Below are positions 1 through 13,204 of a stretch of DNA of 64,000 bases, one piece after another (the stretch's first letter is position 1; each line of letters opens with the position of its first letter). The stretch comes from Sabellastarte sp. h YS-2021 (taxonomy: Eukaryota > Annelida > Polychaeta > Sabellida > Sabellidae), in contig OZ024928.1 of NCBI GenBank assembly GCA_964017235.1, positions 2,418,001-2,482,000 on the forward strand, read 5' to 3'. The translations under genes were made by a program, and so were the position numbers. Below the pieces are notes generated by a model. The model had not been told where the DNA came from. It saw only the letters and a list, made by a program, of their open reading frames with translations, and did no database searches.

Positions 1-1020
1 CCATCATTGATCATATCAATATTTAAAAAAAGCTCTCTATTTCAATAATTGAACAAACCCACAGCTGTAATTATTCTATATGATAAATTACAGAATATGT
101 TTAGCATTTGTAAAACAAAATCTTAATGTTTTTAAAGAATCCCCCTGAACATGAGTGTTTGTGGCCCGGATTTACAAAGCCCAGTGTGTTTATTGTTTAA
201 GTGCTTTAGTTTATAAACCATAACTGGAGCACCTTAACAGCCTGTTGAAGTCCTCATAAATATCTCATATTATGTAATAAATGCTCAAGCATTACTTTCA
301 GAAAATATGGTACTTCCAATAAAACCACCTAATATCAGTCTAATGCCCTTACTCATGTGATATTTACGCCAAAGGATCAATAACTCTTAACACATTTATT
401 ACGATATAATGCTTTCTATTAATTACCTACTCTACTTAGGTAAATTTAAATTTAAATCATTTTTCAGAAAAAAATAACAACACTGTATGATATTCTATGT
501 TTTTTTGTAAATATACATTTATGTTCTTTTAAATAAATCTAATTTGGAAACATATTCAGTCAAGAAATTATAGAAAATAGAACAACCATTTAACAACGCA
601 TTATGAACTACAAGATTATATATAAATAGAAAACAAAATCTAGAGCATTTCAGTTGTTTGTTTTGGATTACACACAAAAGTGACAACTGCATAAATACAC
701 TCAAAATACCATTTCAGCTATCTTATTATACCTTGGTTGAACTGTTGAAATCTCATGTAATCTTGCCATAAGTGGCTGCTGTCCTTGCATGATTGCTCAG
801 GACATTCTTGGGTCAATCATAGATATAGCTTCTCTTACATCCCACCGTATGTGTATATACGCGTGTGTAAAGAATATTGTTGAAAAATATGAGTATGGCC
901 TGGTAGTGGAGTAGTAGAGAGTTGTACGTGTAAACAGGTGAATTCTTTCAACAATAGCTACAGGTTGTACAGTGGGTTTATATACATGCAAGGTACCCGT
1001 GAGTGTATTATACGACACCT
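1..1020. other. intergenic, nothing recognised
   Basis: This is AT-rich sequence. The short open frames lack coding character, and I see no repeat family. Confidence 0.6.
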
Positions 1021-1567
1021 GGGGCCGATTTCACAAAGGGACTTAAGTCCAGATTTAGACTTAAATTTAAGACTTTGGTCTTAACTTTATGTTAAGTCTG
1101 TGGTCTTAGACTTAGCGGATTTCACAAAGCATCTAAGTCCATGAAATTGCTAAGTCAGTGGACTTAACTTTAAGTCTGGGAGGTAGTGGGCTTAAATTTT
1201 GTAAAGAGGACTTAAATATGGGCGCCATAAACTTTTCTCCACTTCAAAATTTGAAATGGCTATAAATAAAGTATAATTATGCAGAATACCTTACTGAAGT
1301 AGTCTTTCGGAAGTTTAAATAATGTAACAAGGTTTTCTTTTCCAAAACAGCACTTATCCTTAGATAAAATGTATCAAATGAAGGATATAAAAGGTCATAT
1401 GACACAGAAAACCACTGTGGTTATTTGATAAGCTTGGACTCAGCTAAGTCACCCTTTTGTGAAATCCATTTAAGTCCCAGACCTAGCTAAGACCAAAGTC
1501 TTAGATTTAAGTCCAAGACTTAGCCAATAAAGGGACTTACTTTAAGTCCTTTAGTGAAATCGGGCCC
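1021..1567 (+). mobile_element. foldback MITE with GGGCC...TTTCAC ends
   Basis: The left end GGGGCCGATTTCACAAAG is mirrored at the right end as CTTTAGTGAAATCGGGCCC. The arms are built from repeated CTTAAGTC/GACTTAAG words and can fold back on themselves. The centre (about 1205-1460) is shared with 18018-18330 and, inverted, with 60680-60925, which defines an interspersed family. No coding capacity is seen. Confidence 0.75.
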
Positions 1568-3257
1568 TGTAAACAATGTAAGTAAGTGGGGAAAAATACA
1601 CTTGCCCAAGTCTCTCATAAATTACCATGGAGACATATGGATGCATTTGTAGCCATACTGTGTGCACGCAGAGAATAATGTGCATGCCAATTTTCAATGC
1701 GGGGTCTCTGTGACCTTGTGATTCTGTTATAAAATTGCATGTGTAGCTTTAGTAAGCAGGACGCACGAGCACATACGATGGGATGTAAGAGGGGCTTAAG
1801 GCTGATTTACATAGATTTACATGTTAAACTTGTTTTGCAAACTTTTGCAGCTGAGCATTTCTGTTCCAGCTATTTCCTCAAACTTGTCGGTCATAACTCC
1901 CCCCTATGACCTATTTTTCAGTAAAAGGACATTTTGTATAGTACTTTTACCTATCTTCTCAACAATTTTCATTTATCGCCCACCGTGCGCTGCATACTAC
2001 CTGTAAGAGATTTACAGAGCAGGATATGTATATACTTTGTATACAGCGGGACCCCCTTATGATTGATAATTAGTGCCAACACTTTCTGAATTTATGTTCA
2101 TATTTCGGAAACTCTGTACCCTAAAAATATGTTATATATATCACTAGAAAGATATTTTTATAGCACGTCTGCTCGTATTTATCGTATAAAAATTTATGCA
2201 GAAATTACTGAGAAATCACAAGTTGTTTTCTCTTCATTGGTGTCCCTGCATGTACAACAGCCTTTTTTCACATTCTCTTTTCAAATATGGATTTATTTAA
2301 CTTTTGAATCAGACAAAATGGTGGATAATAAAAGTAAAACATCCCTTGTCAGGCATATACAGCAGAAAATATTGTGATCTTCATTTGTGATATATATTTT
2401 TTCTATTCAGGGAGTTTCCTATTATACAATAACTACTGCCTGGGACACACAGACACTCAACCACAGGTATTTCCAGGGAAATCACAAAATCAATTCCAGA
2501 TTCACAATTCAGATCAGAGATCCAGACTATCTTTGGTAAGAACCAGGCTACAGGTAGTCCTCACCTTGTGTGAAAATGTAATCCAGACGCGATGCATAGT
2601 TGTTGAGTTATGCGCAGACAGTTCACGAAAGGGGAACTGGGGTATTAATTAAGTGCATTTATTTCTATGTTGTCCTCTGATTTATTAACACAAATATTTA
2701 CAATGATTCTGTGAACAAAGAAATACACCTTGTGTTTGCAATATTCAAATGAACTCTCTTATAAATGCTGGCTTATATTACTTTATTTATTTTGATAATA
2801 TAACACGTATGCTTTGTCAATCACATGAGACGCCGGGAGGGCAAGGAGATTATGAAACAAAAGCCTAGTTGAAGGTCCTTAGCTGTCGGTCATCAAAAGT
2901 AGGTCAAATATTGGGCTGATCAAATATCAAAGTGAAGATCATTCAAGAACATTGGAGGCCTTGACGGCCATTGTATGCAAAATTGTTCATCCTTATTTAA
3001 ATTACACCTGAGAGATTTTCTTTTATTAAAAGAGTCCAATATTATTCACTAATAGGCAATTGTTCTACGCAGTGATTTTGGCCATATATACAAGCCTTTT
3101 TCACATATTTCCAAAGAAACACCTTCTAAATTTATTTCAGTTAAGATGATCGTAAAAACCCCCCAGAAGACACACCAAAAATCAAGGATATTAAACAACA
3201 TCGATCTTTAATAACAAATTAATAACTATAGGTTTATAGCCTCGTAAGTGTCTAATA
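1568..3257. other. intergenic, nothing recognised
   Basis: There are no exons with supported borders and no clear repeat family. The open frames near 2129-2652 are short and look random. Confidence 0.5.
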
Positions 3258-3485
3258 TTTGAAAATAAAGGACTGTTTTCCATTATTTTCAAATATTGGG
3301 CACTTACTTGGCCATTAACCAGTATGTAATTCTTTCACCAAGGAGGTATTAAACTTATGAACATTTGATGGTTTGAAAATAAAGGACTGTTTTCCATTAT
3401 TTTCAAATATTGGGCACTTACTTGGCCATTAACCAGTATGTAATTCTTTCACCAAGGAGGTATTAAACTTATGAACATTTGATGG
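3258..3485 (+). repeat. perfect 114-bp tandem duplication
   Basis: 3258-3371 and 3372-3485 are identical by eye. Each unit begins with an inverted repeat (TTTGAAAATAA ... TTATTTTCAAA). The identity implies a recent duplication or gene conversion. Confidence 0.85.
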
Positions 3486-3504
3486 TTTGTTTGTTTGTTA
3501 GAAG

Positions 3505-3740
3505 GATTGTGCAAGTACTACTGATTGGATCATCATGAAAAGAAATTGAGAAGATGGGTCTTGGTCCAACTTATATTCCCTAAAAGGTTGAGATACGGAT
3601 CACTGCCTGGATACAAAACATATAAAAGATCTTTATCTTCCCATTTACTTATTATTGAGCCATTTTGCTTTAGAAAAGAGAAAATAAGGTTCTGATATAA
3701 ACTATACGTGGTCTGTGCTCTCAGAGTGCTCTTGTTATAG
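3505..3740 (-). repeat. interspersed repeat with GAGCACTC hairpin end
   Basis: On the minus strand it begins AAGAGCACTCTGAGAGCA and runs through AATAAGTAAATG, TTGTATCCAG and GACCAAGACCCATCT. The same string of words occurs at 63235-63400. Ends of this family recur at 14771, 20215, 31510 and 59827. It is probably a non-autonomous DNA element common in molluscs; the class is uncertain. Confidence 0.55.
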
Positions 3741-3950
3741 TTGTATTTTGCCAATTTCAAAAGGAAATGTTTCACAGACGCTTAGCTATCTGTCTTAAAT
3801 AATTTTGAACATTCTCAGTGCCTGGTAGCTTGTAAGTTTGGTCTCTAACTATACACGGTTACCTCTGTGCATGATTAGGTCCCACAAATGGCAAAAAATG
3901 TTGTGGTCTTGTCTAATATGACTCTGGTGGTTAAATGGGGCATAAGAGCA

Positions 3951-4133
3951 GCCACAGTGGTCAAGTGGTAACACACGTGCCTTCCACCCCCGAGGTCAGC
4001 GGTTCAAACCCTGGACCTTATGTGGGAAAGTTGGTAGTTGCTTACCTGTGGTCGGTAGTTTAAAGTACAGATCTTTGACCAACTATATGTACTGATTTCC
4101 TTAACACAATGTAAAAACCCAAATAAATGAATG
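3951..4133 (+). mobile_element. tRNA-derived SINE (main family)
   Basis: It has a tRNA-like head with a B-box (GGTTCAAACCC), then the family body (GGGAAAGTTGGTAGTTGCTT) and the tail AAAAACCCAAATAAATGAA. It has diverged from the young copy at 40346-40574. Confidence 0.75.
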
Positions 4134-4259
4134 GAACATAAACCCCTAACTTTGTCCTTTGAACTTAAAATGATATGGAGTACGGAGACATGGGAGATAG
4201 AGTCATGGACTGTCACTGTCACGGGCAAGTGCGGTAGCAGTTACCAGTTGTCTTTAAGT

Positions 4260-5233
4260 TGCAACAGGAAAAGACAAAAAGTTTAACTTAACAAATTTAT
4301 TTAACAATTAAAAATAATGATTACAGTCAACTGGTATGCTCTCAATAATACACACAATGATACACTAATGAAATTAATCTCACCTGGCCACTGTAACTGA
4401 TAGTTAAGTTTGTCCACTGTATCCAGCAGTCTGTCCTGTGATGTGTCCTGTGATCCGTCCAATGTCCACTAATACACAGATATCTATATCCTGTGATCTG
4501 TTCAATATCCGATAACGGAAAATGTCCTTATCCTGTGATGTTTTTGATATCCAATCACACAAAATGTCTGTATAGAGGTATTCAAAAAGTCTGCACAACT
4601 GTATTCTCTGTTTCAAGATATGAACAATGTCCAAAATGCAGTAAGTCCACTCTCTGGTAGAACCACACACTACATGCAGAGATAAAGTATCCAAAGTACA
4701 GCAAATTTTTCCAGACACTGTATCCAGTTCGCTCCAGTAATAGTTCAATCACAAAGTATAAAGTACACAAAAAGTATATGTCCAGTTGATAGTCAATGTA
4801 GCTCTAAGACACAATTAGCCTTCTGTATAGCCAGTGAATACTATGTCCATCTGTGGCCAGGTGTACAGTGCTTATATACAAGCATAGAAACTTCCAGACA
4901 GTTATAGAACTAACTTGAATTTAACACCTGTTACCAGATTCACCAAGGAAGTTCTAGAGACTACTGGTAAATGGGTTTCCCCAGATCTACTAATATAATC
5001 ACTGAGGTTATTAGAAGGATTTCCCCAGTCTTTAAATAGATCATTACTGCATAACACATAAAAAGAATCAATAACCCAATTACCTTATATGGCAATATAT
5101 AGACATAAAGCTTAGATTAAACAATGCACTTATGTAGCGCCCATATATGTAACATGGACAATATTGTAAACTGTTCAAAAATGTTGTGGTGATAACCCAA
5201 AATGTGACAATTTTCGATCTTATGAATTAAGGT
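4260..5233. other. intergenic, weak CCTGTGAT-type repetition
   Basis: The words TCCTGTGAT and TGTCC recur irregularly between about 4430 and 4560. No gene or named element is recognised. Confidence 0.4.
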
Positions 5234-5234
5234 T

Positions 5235-5345
5235 GCTAAAATCATATCTCCTCAACAGGCTTTTCCACCTTAGCATATAAGCGATCTCCGGGCTATCAAA
5301 CTGGCTATGTCTATGGCTACATGTAGGTGACGGTCAAGTGGCAGT
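5235..5345 (+). mobile_element. LINE 3' end fragment
   Basis: The words CAGGCTTTTCCACCTTAGCAT and TCTTGGCAGA match the 3' end of the LINE at 5513-6403. Only the tail is present. Confidence 0.5.
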
Positions 5346-5512
5346 GCGAGATCTTGGCAGAAGGACACTCAGACAGACTCTGGAAAGTTAAGCATAGTTT
5401 TTGAATATAGTTGTAGTGGTGAAAAATACAAGACGGTTGGACAGTTGTTTGTTTATTCATTTGTCATACAAAAATGTCACCTCGGCCTTATATAAATTGA
5501 ATTCTTGTCTTC

Positions 5513-6403
5513 AGGATGTTGAGGAATGGATGTAACCAAGTATGCTTAAATTAAACCCTGAAAAAACACAGTTCATCAAATTTGGATCGCATGCTCAGCT
5601 AAAGAAATTAGATTCTTACCTTCCTGTTAGGATATTTGGTAAACTCTTGAATCCATCAGCTGTTGTGAAGAACCTGGGTGTCTGATTTGATGCTAATTTT
5701 TCCTTTGCTGATCATGTCTGCAGTATATTTGCAACACTTGCTTCATCCAAATGCGTGATCCCAGGCGGGTTAGACAGTACCTGACTGGCGAGGCTGCTGT
5801 CCTGGCAGCAAATGCCCTGGTGAGCAGTCGTCTGGAGTACTGCAACTCTCTTTTCAGAAGTCTGTCCAGTTTCAACATGCATACTTGGTAGGATTGTCAC
5901 AAATTGCAATAGATACTCACAGGCTACCCCGATTCTAAAAAACTCCATAGTTGCCAGTTAACTTTCAGTGTATTTTCAAAACTGACACTTTGGTTTATAA
6001 GTTTCTTCACACTGGTCAGCCAAGCTATTTCGGCCCTCATCTGTCTATTCATCACCTGTGGAAGATTTGGCACAAGATACAACCACCCAGATAAAAGATT
6101 CCTGGAAGTTCCTCAATACTACCCATCTGTACACTCCGGTCACAGTTTTGCTTTTGATGCTCCCACACTTTGGAATAATCTGCCTGGTGATGTTCGTTCT
6201 GCTCCAACTCTTGCCTGTTTCAGGAACAAGCTAACATCTTCTCTTTGATAAGGCTTTCCCACCTTAGCATGTAAACTTCCCAGCGTTTCTGTGGTGTCGA
6301 CCTGGGTATGTCTATGGAATGATAATTATTAAGTTGGACCTGGTGTTGCGTCTTACAGTCTGCCTTGGCAGAGATTAAAAAAACTTTAAAATAGAATAGA
6401 ATA
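5513..6403 (+). pseudogene. 5'-truncated CR1-like LINE, broken reverse transcriptase
   Basis: Translated pieces read MLKLNPEKTQFIKFG, PSAVVKNLGV, LAANALVSSRLEYCNSLFRS and TLWNNLPGDVRSAPTLACFR. These are the thumb and C-terminal segments of CR1/jockey-type non-LTR reverse transcriptases. The frame is broken by a stop after NLGV, another soon after, and frame changes before the TLWNNLP block, which ends at a stop near 6249. A 3' UTR and a short AATAG-repeat tail follow. Confidence 0.85.
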
Positions 6404-7119
6404 GAAGACAAACAAAATATTATTTGTCTTGTGAGTCTTCTGATGACGGATCAGATATACCAGAAATCTCCAGATAAAACAGGTACTCAAAACAATACAG
6501 AACAAGATGCACTCAGAGAGAGCAAAATGCTCGACTCCATGTGACCAGTCTCTCAAGTGATATAAAATATTGTAAGGAAGACAATAAAATAAAACAAAAC
6601 ATGTAAATTAATTTTCATAGAAATATCAAGTAGAAAGCTAAAGCCATTAAAAATACATTGAAATGGGACCTCTGAAAAATCATGAATTTTTTGTATCTAA
6701 AATAAGATCCTGATCTTTCTTTTAGTAACTTCTTCCTTCAGTCAGGTCCTACTCACAAATTTTTAAATAAAGATCTGTTCATTAGTTTTGTAGTAATCTA
6801 AACACACACACCCCCCACGCACACACACACAAAAATAAATAAAACAAACATAAACAATTAACACACAGAGAAAATAAAACAGAAATAATAATTAATAAAA
6901 ATGATGAATATACCACCTCCCTCTTTATTATGTTTATGTCAATTTCAAGACATACAATGAGAAGAAATATTTTTACTTAAAGACATCAAGTATCACAAGC
7001 TAGGTTTGTGACCTCACAAAGGCAGTTACATTGTGACATCACTTAGTAATGACTTCATCAGAAAGCAAAATATTGATTTTTACGTATGTGATGAAGAGAA
7101 GCAGTTTCACTGTGTATTC
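6404..7119. other. AT-rich intergenic with CA microsatellite
   Basis: A CA/C-rich simple repeat lies at about 6802-6832. No gene is seen. Confidence 0.6.
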
Positions 7120-7530
7120 CCAATTAAAATAAGAAAAACTCTCTCCTGGCTTTAATTTTCAATCAAATTAGACCAAATTTGGAAGAATCTGTCTGTACCC
7201 CATGAAACACCTTTCCACCAAATTTGAGATTGATTGAAGTTATAGTTTTTGAGTTATAAGGGCAAAATGGTGCACAGACAGAGAAGCAGATTTCACTGTA
7301 AAAGCCCAATTAAAAATAAGAAAAACTCTCTCCTGGCTTTAGTTTTCACACAAATTACACCAAATTTGAAAGAATCCGTCTGTACCCCATAAAATACCTG
7401 CCCAAATTTGAGCTCGATTGGTGTTATAGTTTTTGAGTTATAAGGGCGAAACGGTGCACAGACAGACTGACAGACAGAAACAAACTGATTACAATAACCC
7501 TCTCCTATCGTCGAGCGTTAATAAGGAGAA
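7120..7530. repeat. two-unit array of a non-autonomous element
   Basis: Two copies of a unit of about 187 bp start AAGAAAAACTCTCTCCTGGC at 7131 and 7318. They share GAGTTATAAGGGC and GGTGCACAGACAGA. The end carries GACAGACAGA and TCGTCGAGCGTTAATAAGG. The architecture resembles the other array-bearing elements here. Confidence 0.6.
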
Positions 7531-8685
7531 CAATTTTTTGGCTGAATTAGATAACTTCTACATCTGTCAAGGTAAATATTCTTGAAGTAGGAGGAAATCA
7601 AAAAAAGGAACAAATTGAAGTTTTGGTAGAAAATCATATCCCATGGGCACACAAACACTTTCTGGGGGAGGGAAAGTAAACCACATATGACAAACCATGA
7701 TTGTGCTTGACCTAGCTAATACAAGGATCTGGTTATACGGCTTTGGACAAGAAAGACCCGAGGTGCAAGGAACCTATCTAGCCAGTCTTATGGAAGATAC
7801 CATAGATCTTCGTGGCACAATGCCAAGGCATCAGACACTGTAATACTAGCTGTTTGAAGTAGAGTGTGAATATCTCACATGACAGGACACACACCACATC
7901 AATCACATTGGGAGGGCTTATTCCCAGAACAAAAAAATGTCCACAGTAAGAAAAATTTGGAAAATACGGATTCCAGGAGGATTTATTTTTGTAAACTTTA
8001 TGACACTTTATATACAGCATTCAAGTGGACCTTTTCGATTTGTTAACTTTAAAACTATTATTGTTATTACATGCACTGTTTTTTCTCTTATTTTTTGCAT
8101 ATTTTAACTGATATTATACCAGAAATGGACTGAAAATGAATAAGACTTCAGTTTTCCGGTTTCATGATAGAACAAGACTGGAAGTGAACAGGCCAAGATG
8201 GGAGTTATTAGGACAAGACGGGAAGTGACTACAACAAGTGGCTTTCCAGGTGGGCGGAGCCATGGTCGGGAGCAATAGTCGAGGATGGTCGGTGAAATAT
8301 CAAACATTTTTGATACCCACCACAAGCTAGTATATCATAAAAGATCAAACGACTCTGTAAACATTGCTCCCAACCCTCAAAAAATCTTTAGTTACTGACA
8401 AGAACATGGAAAGGCAGAAAAAAAAACAAATAAATCATATTACGTCATGTAGTTACAAGGGGTTATTGGCGGTAACCTCCATATCACCTATGGTAGGTAG
8501 AAAGTATGAGCATTTCAAAACTTGCGTGTGTGAGGCCACAGAGAGCAGGAAATGTCACACTAGATAAACTTTAAAGAAAGAAGTCTGGCAGTCCATGGAG
8601 GAATGGGGAGTTGTGTGAAATGCAAAATGTAAAACGTACCCATTGCCCTGTCCAAAGTGAGATATTATGATTCCCATGATAACCT
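7531..8685. other. intergenic, nothing recognised
   Basis: There are no supported exons and no repeat family seen in this stretch. Confidence 0.5.
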
Positions 8686-8689
8686 ACAG

Positions 8690-9960
8690 GTTGGCTTGGC
8701 ATTGCAAACCTCTAGGACCACTAATGGGCAAGTTTATAATCATCAGCTAACCTCGACCTTGAAGGAGCCGCCCAAAAGATCAAATCTAACCACATCAGAA
8801 GACTTCCAGCCAATGATTACCAAATAGGTTTGTTTCATATCCCTAAACTCTGGGAACGAATGAAAAGCACTTTTAAGTTTGGCTATCCTCGTTTGATCTT
8901 GAATGAGTGAACAGGGGTAAATCTGGGATCAGAAGAATCCCAGCTAATGATTTCCAAAAGGTTGGCGCCACATCCCAAAGATTTAGGACCAATAATAAGC
9001 GAGTATTAAGCACTTTAAGCTTGACTATCCACATTTGACTTTGGCGGAGATTTCCAACAGGTTGGTTTCACATCCCAAATCTAGGACCAATAATAAGCAA
9101 GTTGTAAGCACTTTTAAATTTGGCTATCTTTGTTGACCTTGAAGGAGGGGCCCAAGGTCAAATCTGACCACATCAGAAGACTCCCAACCCATGATTTTTT
9201 ATAGGTTGTTTTGATATCCCAAAAGTCTAGAAAAAATAATAAGCAAGATATAAGCATTTTTAAGTTTGCTATCCTTGTTTCACCTTGAAGGAGGGATCTA
9301 AGGTCAAATCTGTCCATGTCAAAAGACTCCTAGGCCATGATTTCCTATAGGGTGGTTTGACATCCCAAAACTCTAGGACCAATAATAAGAAAGTTAGAAC
9401 CACTTTTAAGTTTGGCTATGCTCGTTTGACCTTGGAAAGGGGGCCCTAGGTCAAATCTGACCACATCAGAAGAATCCCAGCCCATGATGACCTATAGGTT
9501 GGCTTGACATTGGAAACCTCTAGGACCAATAATAACCGAGTATTAAGCATTTTCAGTTTGGCTTTCCTCAATTGACCTTGAAGAAGGGATCAAGGTTAAA
9601 TCTGACCACATCAGAAGACTTTCGGCCAATGATTTTATACAGGTTGGTTTCAATCACAAAATCCTAGGACCAATAATAAGCGAGTTATGAGGACTTTCAA
9701 ATTTGGCTATCCTCGTTCGCCCTTGAAGGAGGGACCCAATGTCAAATCTGACCATATCAGAAGACTAGCAGCCAATGATTTCCCCCAAGTCAGTTTCGCA
9801 CCCTAAACTCTGGGACTAATGATAAGTGAGTTATAAGCACTTTTAAGTTTGACTACCCTCGTCTGACCTTGAAGGAGGGGCACAGGGTCAAATCTGACCA
9901 CATCAGAACACTCCAGCCCATGGTTTATTCCAAGTCAGTTTCATAAAGTCTGCTACATGG
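8690..9960 (-). repeat. array of about nine 145-bp units
   Basis: TTGAAGGAGGG-type motifs recur at about 8759, 8899, 9042, 9138, 9284, 9432, 9580, 9723 and 9868. Each unit also carries TCTGACCACATCAGAAGA, ATAGGTTGGTTT and TAGGACCAATAATAAG. The same unit occurs inverted at 42540-42990 inside a terminal-hairpin element, so this array is probably the core of a similar element. Confidence 0.8.
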
Positions 9961-10400
9961 AACAAACGCTAGTGGCGGCCATCTTGTTTTTCAAAACGAT
10001 GCTAAAAATAGTCCTACGCAAGCTTTTGTAATGATCCACATATCCCGCAAACTTGAGAACTATGCCTATAAAACCTACTTTAGATAGGGAAAAGCTCTTC
10101 ACACTGATTTTTTCAAAATGAGGCCAAAAATATTCCCAGTCAAGATTTTGTTATGATGCACATTTCCTGCGAAATCGAGATCTCTACCTATAATACCGTT
10201 TGCTCTAGAGGACCAACAAAACTCCTTGCTGAAAGTCTAAAAATGCCTGTGGTGGTGATCTTGTTTTTCAAAATGGGGCAAAAAATATTCCCAGGCAAGA
10301 TATTGTAATATTGAATATATCTGCAAATTTGAGAACTCTACCTACAATACCTTTGCCTCTAGAGGAGTAACGAAATAATCTCTACACACTGTTTCGGCAG
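9961..10400. repeat. second short array next to the 145-bp array
   Basis: Three imperfect units contain GCGGCCATCTTGTTTTTCAAA or its derivatives, then AGTCCTACGCAAG/ATTCCCAGGCAAG and CTCTAGAGGA. It may be the end segment of the same element. Confidence 0.55.
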
Positions 10401-11682
10401 CTGAGACAGCATACTCATGGTTAATCCATAGTATCAATCAGATGCTATCCAATGGAAACAGTTAACCATTAAAAGTGCTTTCAAGGGACAATATTATAAT
10501 TTCCATTTGAAATTGTGTCCCAAAGTAGCACACAAACATTTCTGAAAACATCAGTGGTCACTTCAGCTCCCACGACTCCCATAGCCTGTACCTTATATCC
10601 ATGTATGGTCCCTTCCCCAACAGAGTTCAAGGCTACAAATGAAAACCACCAAACTGTGATTTGTTTCTCTGTATTCTATTGAGGCTTGTGCCAAGTTACC
10701 CAACATTATGCATGCAGGTAAAGGATATGAGGGCATTATTGAAATATTAGTATTCTTTTATGAAAGTGTGCATTGTGAAACCAATCAGCTCAGACTTTAG
10801 CATGAAAAGAATTAAAACAATACAAATATTTTCCGGTAAGTGTATGTATTTTTTTTTTAATATTAAGGTGTGTTGCCTCCCGTCGTGTCATGTTCTGGGT
10901 TCAATTCCAAGCCAGACCTAAAGTTGGTAGTTGTTTTCATTCTAGATAGGAGCATCTAAGACACAACTATGAGCAAAATACTTCTTAGATTCTTGCAAGA
11001 TTGACAAAGGTGATGAACCTCCAGGAACCTTCCATCCAGTCATTTTAGCTTGTGGCTACAGGGGAACTGAAATAAACTGAGGTGACCAGTATGAGCACTT
11101 CTTAAAAACTTGTAGACAAGTGTAACTACCTTATAAACACAATGGTATCATTAACAACAAATGAACAAAGAATATTAAGGATTACAATAGCCCTAGTGTA
11201 CATATAATTGTTGTTGACAGCCCATACAAGATTGTTTTGAATGCATTATAGTTTGCATTTGTTGAAATTAGATATCCTTCCAAAAAAAGAATTACAGTAG
11301 TCCAAGCAATTACTAACAAGAGCATTTGCATCAAGGACAGCGCTATCAACAACATCGTCAAAGTGATATTAAAGCAAGGTCAGTGACATTACCTTACAGA
11401 AGTATAAATACATAACTAATGGACACAAACAGCTGAACAATCTCAAACAGAGCAAATAAAACTACAAAAATGAAGAAAGAATTGTTTAATAGCCAAAGAT
11501 AAAAAGGTACACAACAGATAGATTGTTTACAACATAACTGGCAATGGTTTCACAAGTGTTATACATGTTGTTCATACAAAAATAACAGAGAAAAAAAGAG
11601 CATTTATAAGAAATTGTACCTGAATATATTTGACTTCATCACTTTATCAAAAAAACAATCAACAGATACTGCTTGGATTAGT
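10401..11682. other. intergenic, possible SINE fragment
   Basis: A B-box-like GGTTCAATTCCAA followed by AAAGTTGGTAGTTG lies at about 10889-10945 and may be a decayed SINE. Nothing else is recognised. Confidence 0.35.
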
Positions 11683-11863
11683 CATTTGGCATACGCCTCG
11701 AATAAGCACACAAAATATAAAGTAAACAATCAGTGTAATCAGTAGCCAATCATGTCTACTGATACTTAATCAAAGTACTCTAGCCTGTATGCTGATTGGC
11801 TGTTTGACAACTGTAGTGCAAATTTAGATTTTGTGCCAACAAATAAGGTCTGCCAAACGATGC
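11683..11863. mobile_element. putative small MITE with degenerate inverted ends
   Basis: The left end CATTTGGCATACGCCTCG and the right end (inverse) CGTTTGGCAGACCTTATTT are similar, and both continue into CACAAAAT. An internal CCAATCA/TGATTGG pair also mirrors. Confidence 0.4.
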
Positions 11864-12110
11864 CATGACAAGCAGTATTTGAATTAAAAAACAGAATTTT
11901 ATATCTACAAAATAACAACAGTAACAAATCCATTGTATAAGTAATCCCTTTACAGCTTATATGCTTGATCCTGATAATGTTTTCTTACTTATAAATATGT
12001 ATTATGTCAACATATCCCAACAATATGAACAGTACAAACAAGAAACAAAGACAATTTGAAGATATCTTTAACTGCAAAAATATTATAAGGTATTCAATAA
12101 TTCTTTATAT

Positions 12111-12336
12111 TTATTTGGGGTTTTACATCGCTTTCAACACTGTACAGGTCATATCACGACGGGTAGTTGTTGAAAGGGCAGAAAAAACCAGTACATACAG
12201 TTCATCAGGGTTCTGTACTGTAAACTGCCAACCAACGGCAAGCAACTACCAGCTTTCCCACTTGAGGCCGTGCCGGGAACCGAACCCCAGCCTCAGAGGT
12301 GGGAGGCGAGTGTTACCACTCTGCCACCGTGGCCCC
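12111..12336 (-). mobile_element. full-length tRNA-derived SINE, young
   Basis: It is flanked by a perfect 15-bp target duplication, AATAATTCTTTATAT, at 12096-12110 and 12337-12351. The head resembles tRNA-Gly (CTCGCCTCCCACC), and the tail is AT-rich (AATAAATA on the minus strand). Confidence 0.9.
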
Positions 12337-12425
12337 AATAATTCTTTATATAACCAAAATCACTTTTTTTGATATATTTTGTTTTGATGTAAATCTATTA
12401 AATTCCTTCCAGTGTTTTCTTTCAG

Positions 12426-12431
12426 TTTATT
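12426..12431 (-). terminator. candidate poly(A) signal of the SPFH gene
   Basis: AATAAA on the minus strand is the first canonical hexamer I found downstream of the stop outside the SINE. It would give a 3' UTR of about 1.4 kb. Variant signals closer to the stop are possible. Confidence 0.25.
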
Positions 12432-13204
12432 GGATGACTGATTTGGATTAAATATCACCTCTAGCACATGGTTTACAGTCAAAGAACAATCAGCAGTTTA
12501 GGGGAAGGAGGATAAGAGCGCATACTGCACTGAAAACCATCAGGCCCCACCCAACAACTGTCCAACTTTATCTGTAGAGTATTCAACTTACTGTCTGGTA
12601 TTAAGTGCTATAGAAAGTCATACATTATGTTACTAGTAGCAACTTAAAAGTAAAAAAGAATAATACAAAACTACAACTAAAATACCACAGATCTGAAAAC
12701 ATGTTTATATAAACTTCTATTTCCCTTGGAGAAAATAATAATCGATATTTACACAAGAATCTATGGAGTTCTTCAAGGGACAAAATAAGTACATACTTCT
12801 CAGCCAGTCAAGATTGTCACACAATGACAATTCCTATTAACTGGATGTGTTAAAACAACACCAAAATTTGTCAACCAATAATGCCATAACATAATAATAA
12901 CACGATTTTGTGAGTAAACTGCTCTGATATGTGATTTTTTTTGTCTATTTTAGAATGTTTTTCCCCATGAGTTTTGATTAACATAAAACATGTCAAAAAG
13001 ACATATTTTCTAGTCATTTACTTTTGTTGTGTTTACTGCTTTTCTTTGCACACGTTTTCTGTCATATTTATACTATAATGCACTGTTTTATCAGTCTTAA
13101 CACATTTCCACAAAATATTTAACATCTTGGAAAAAAAATAGATAAATATACACAAAGAGAACAGACCTACAGCTAACTTCAATTAGATATCCTAAAATTG
13201 TCTG

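Noticed and set aside
3533-3775. An 80-codon minus-strand open frame with coding-like look
   Set aside because: The same sequence words occur in a dispersed repeat at 63235-63400 without a conserved frame, so it is part of a non-coding repeat.
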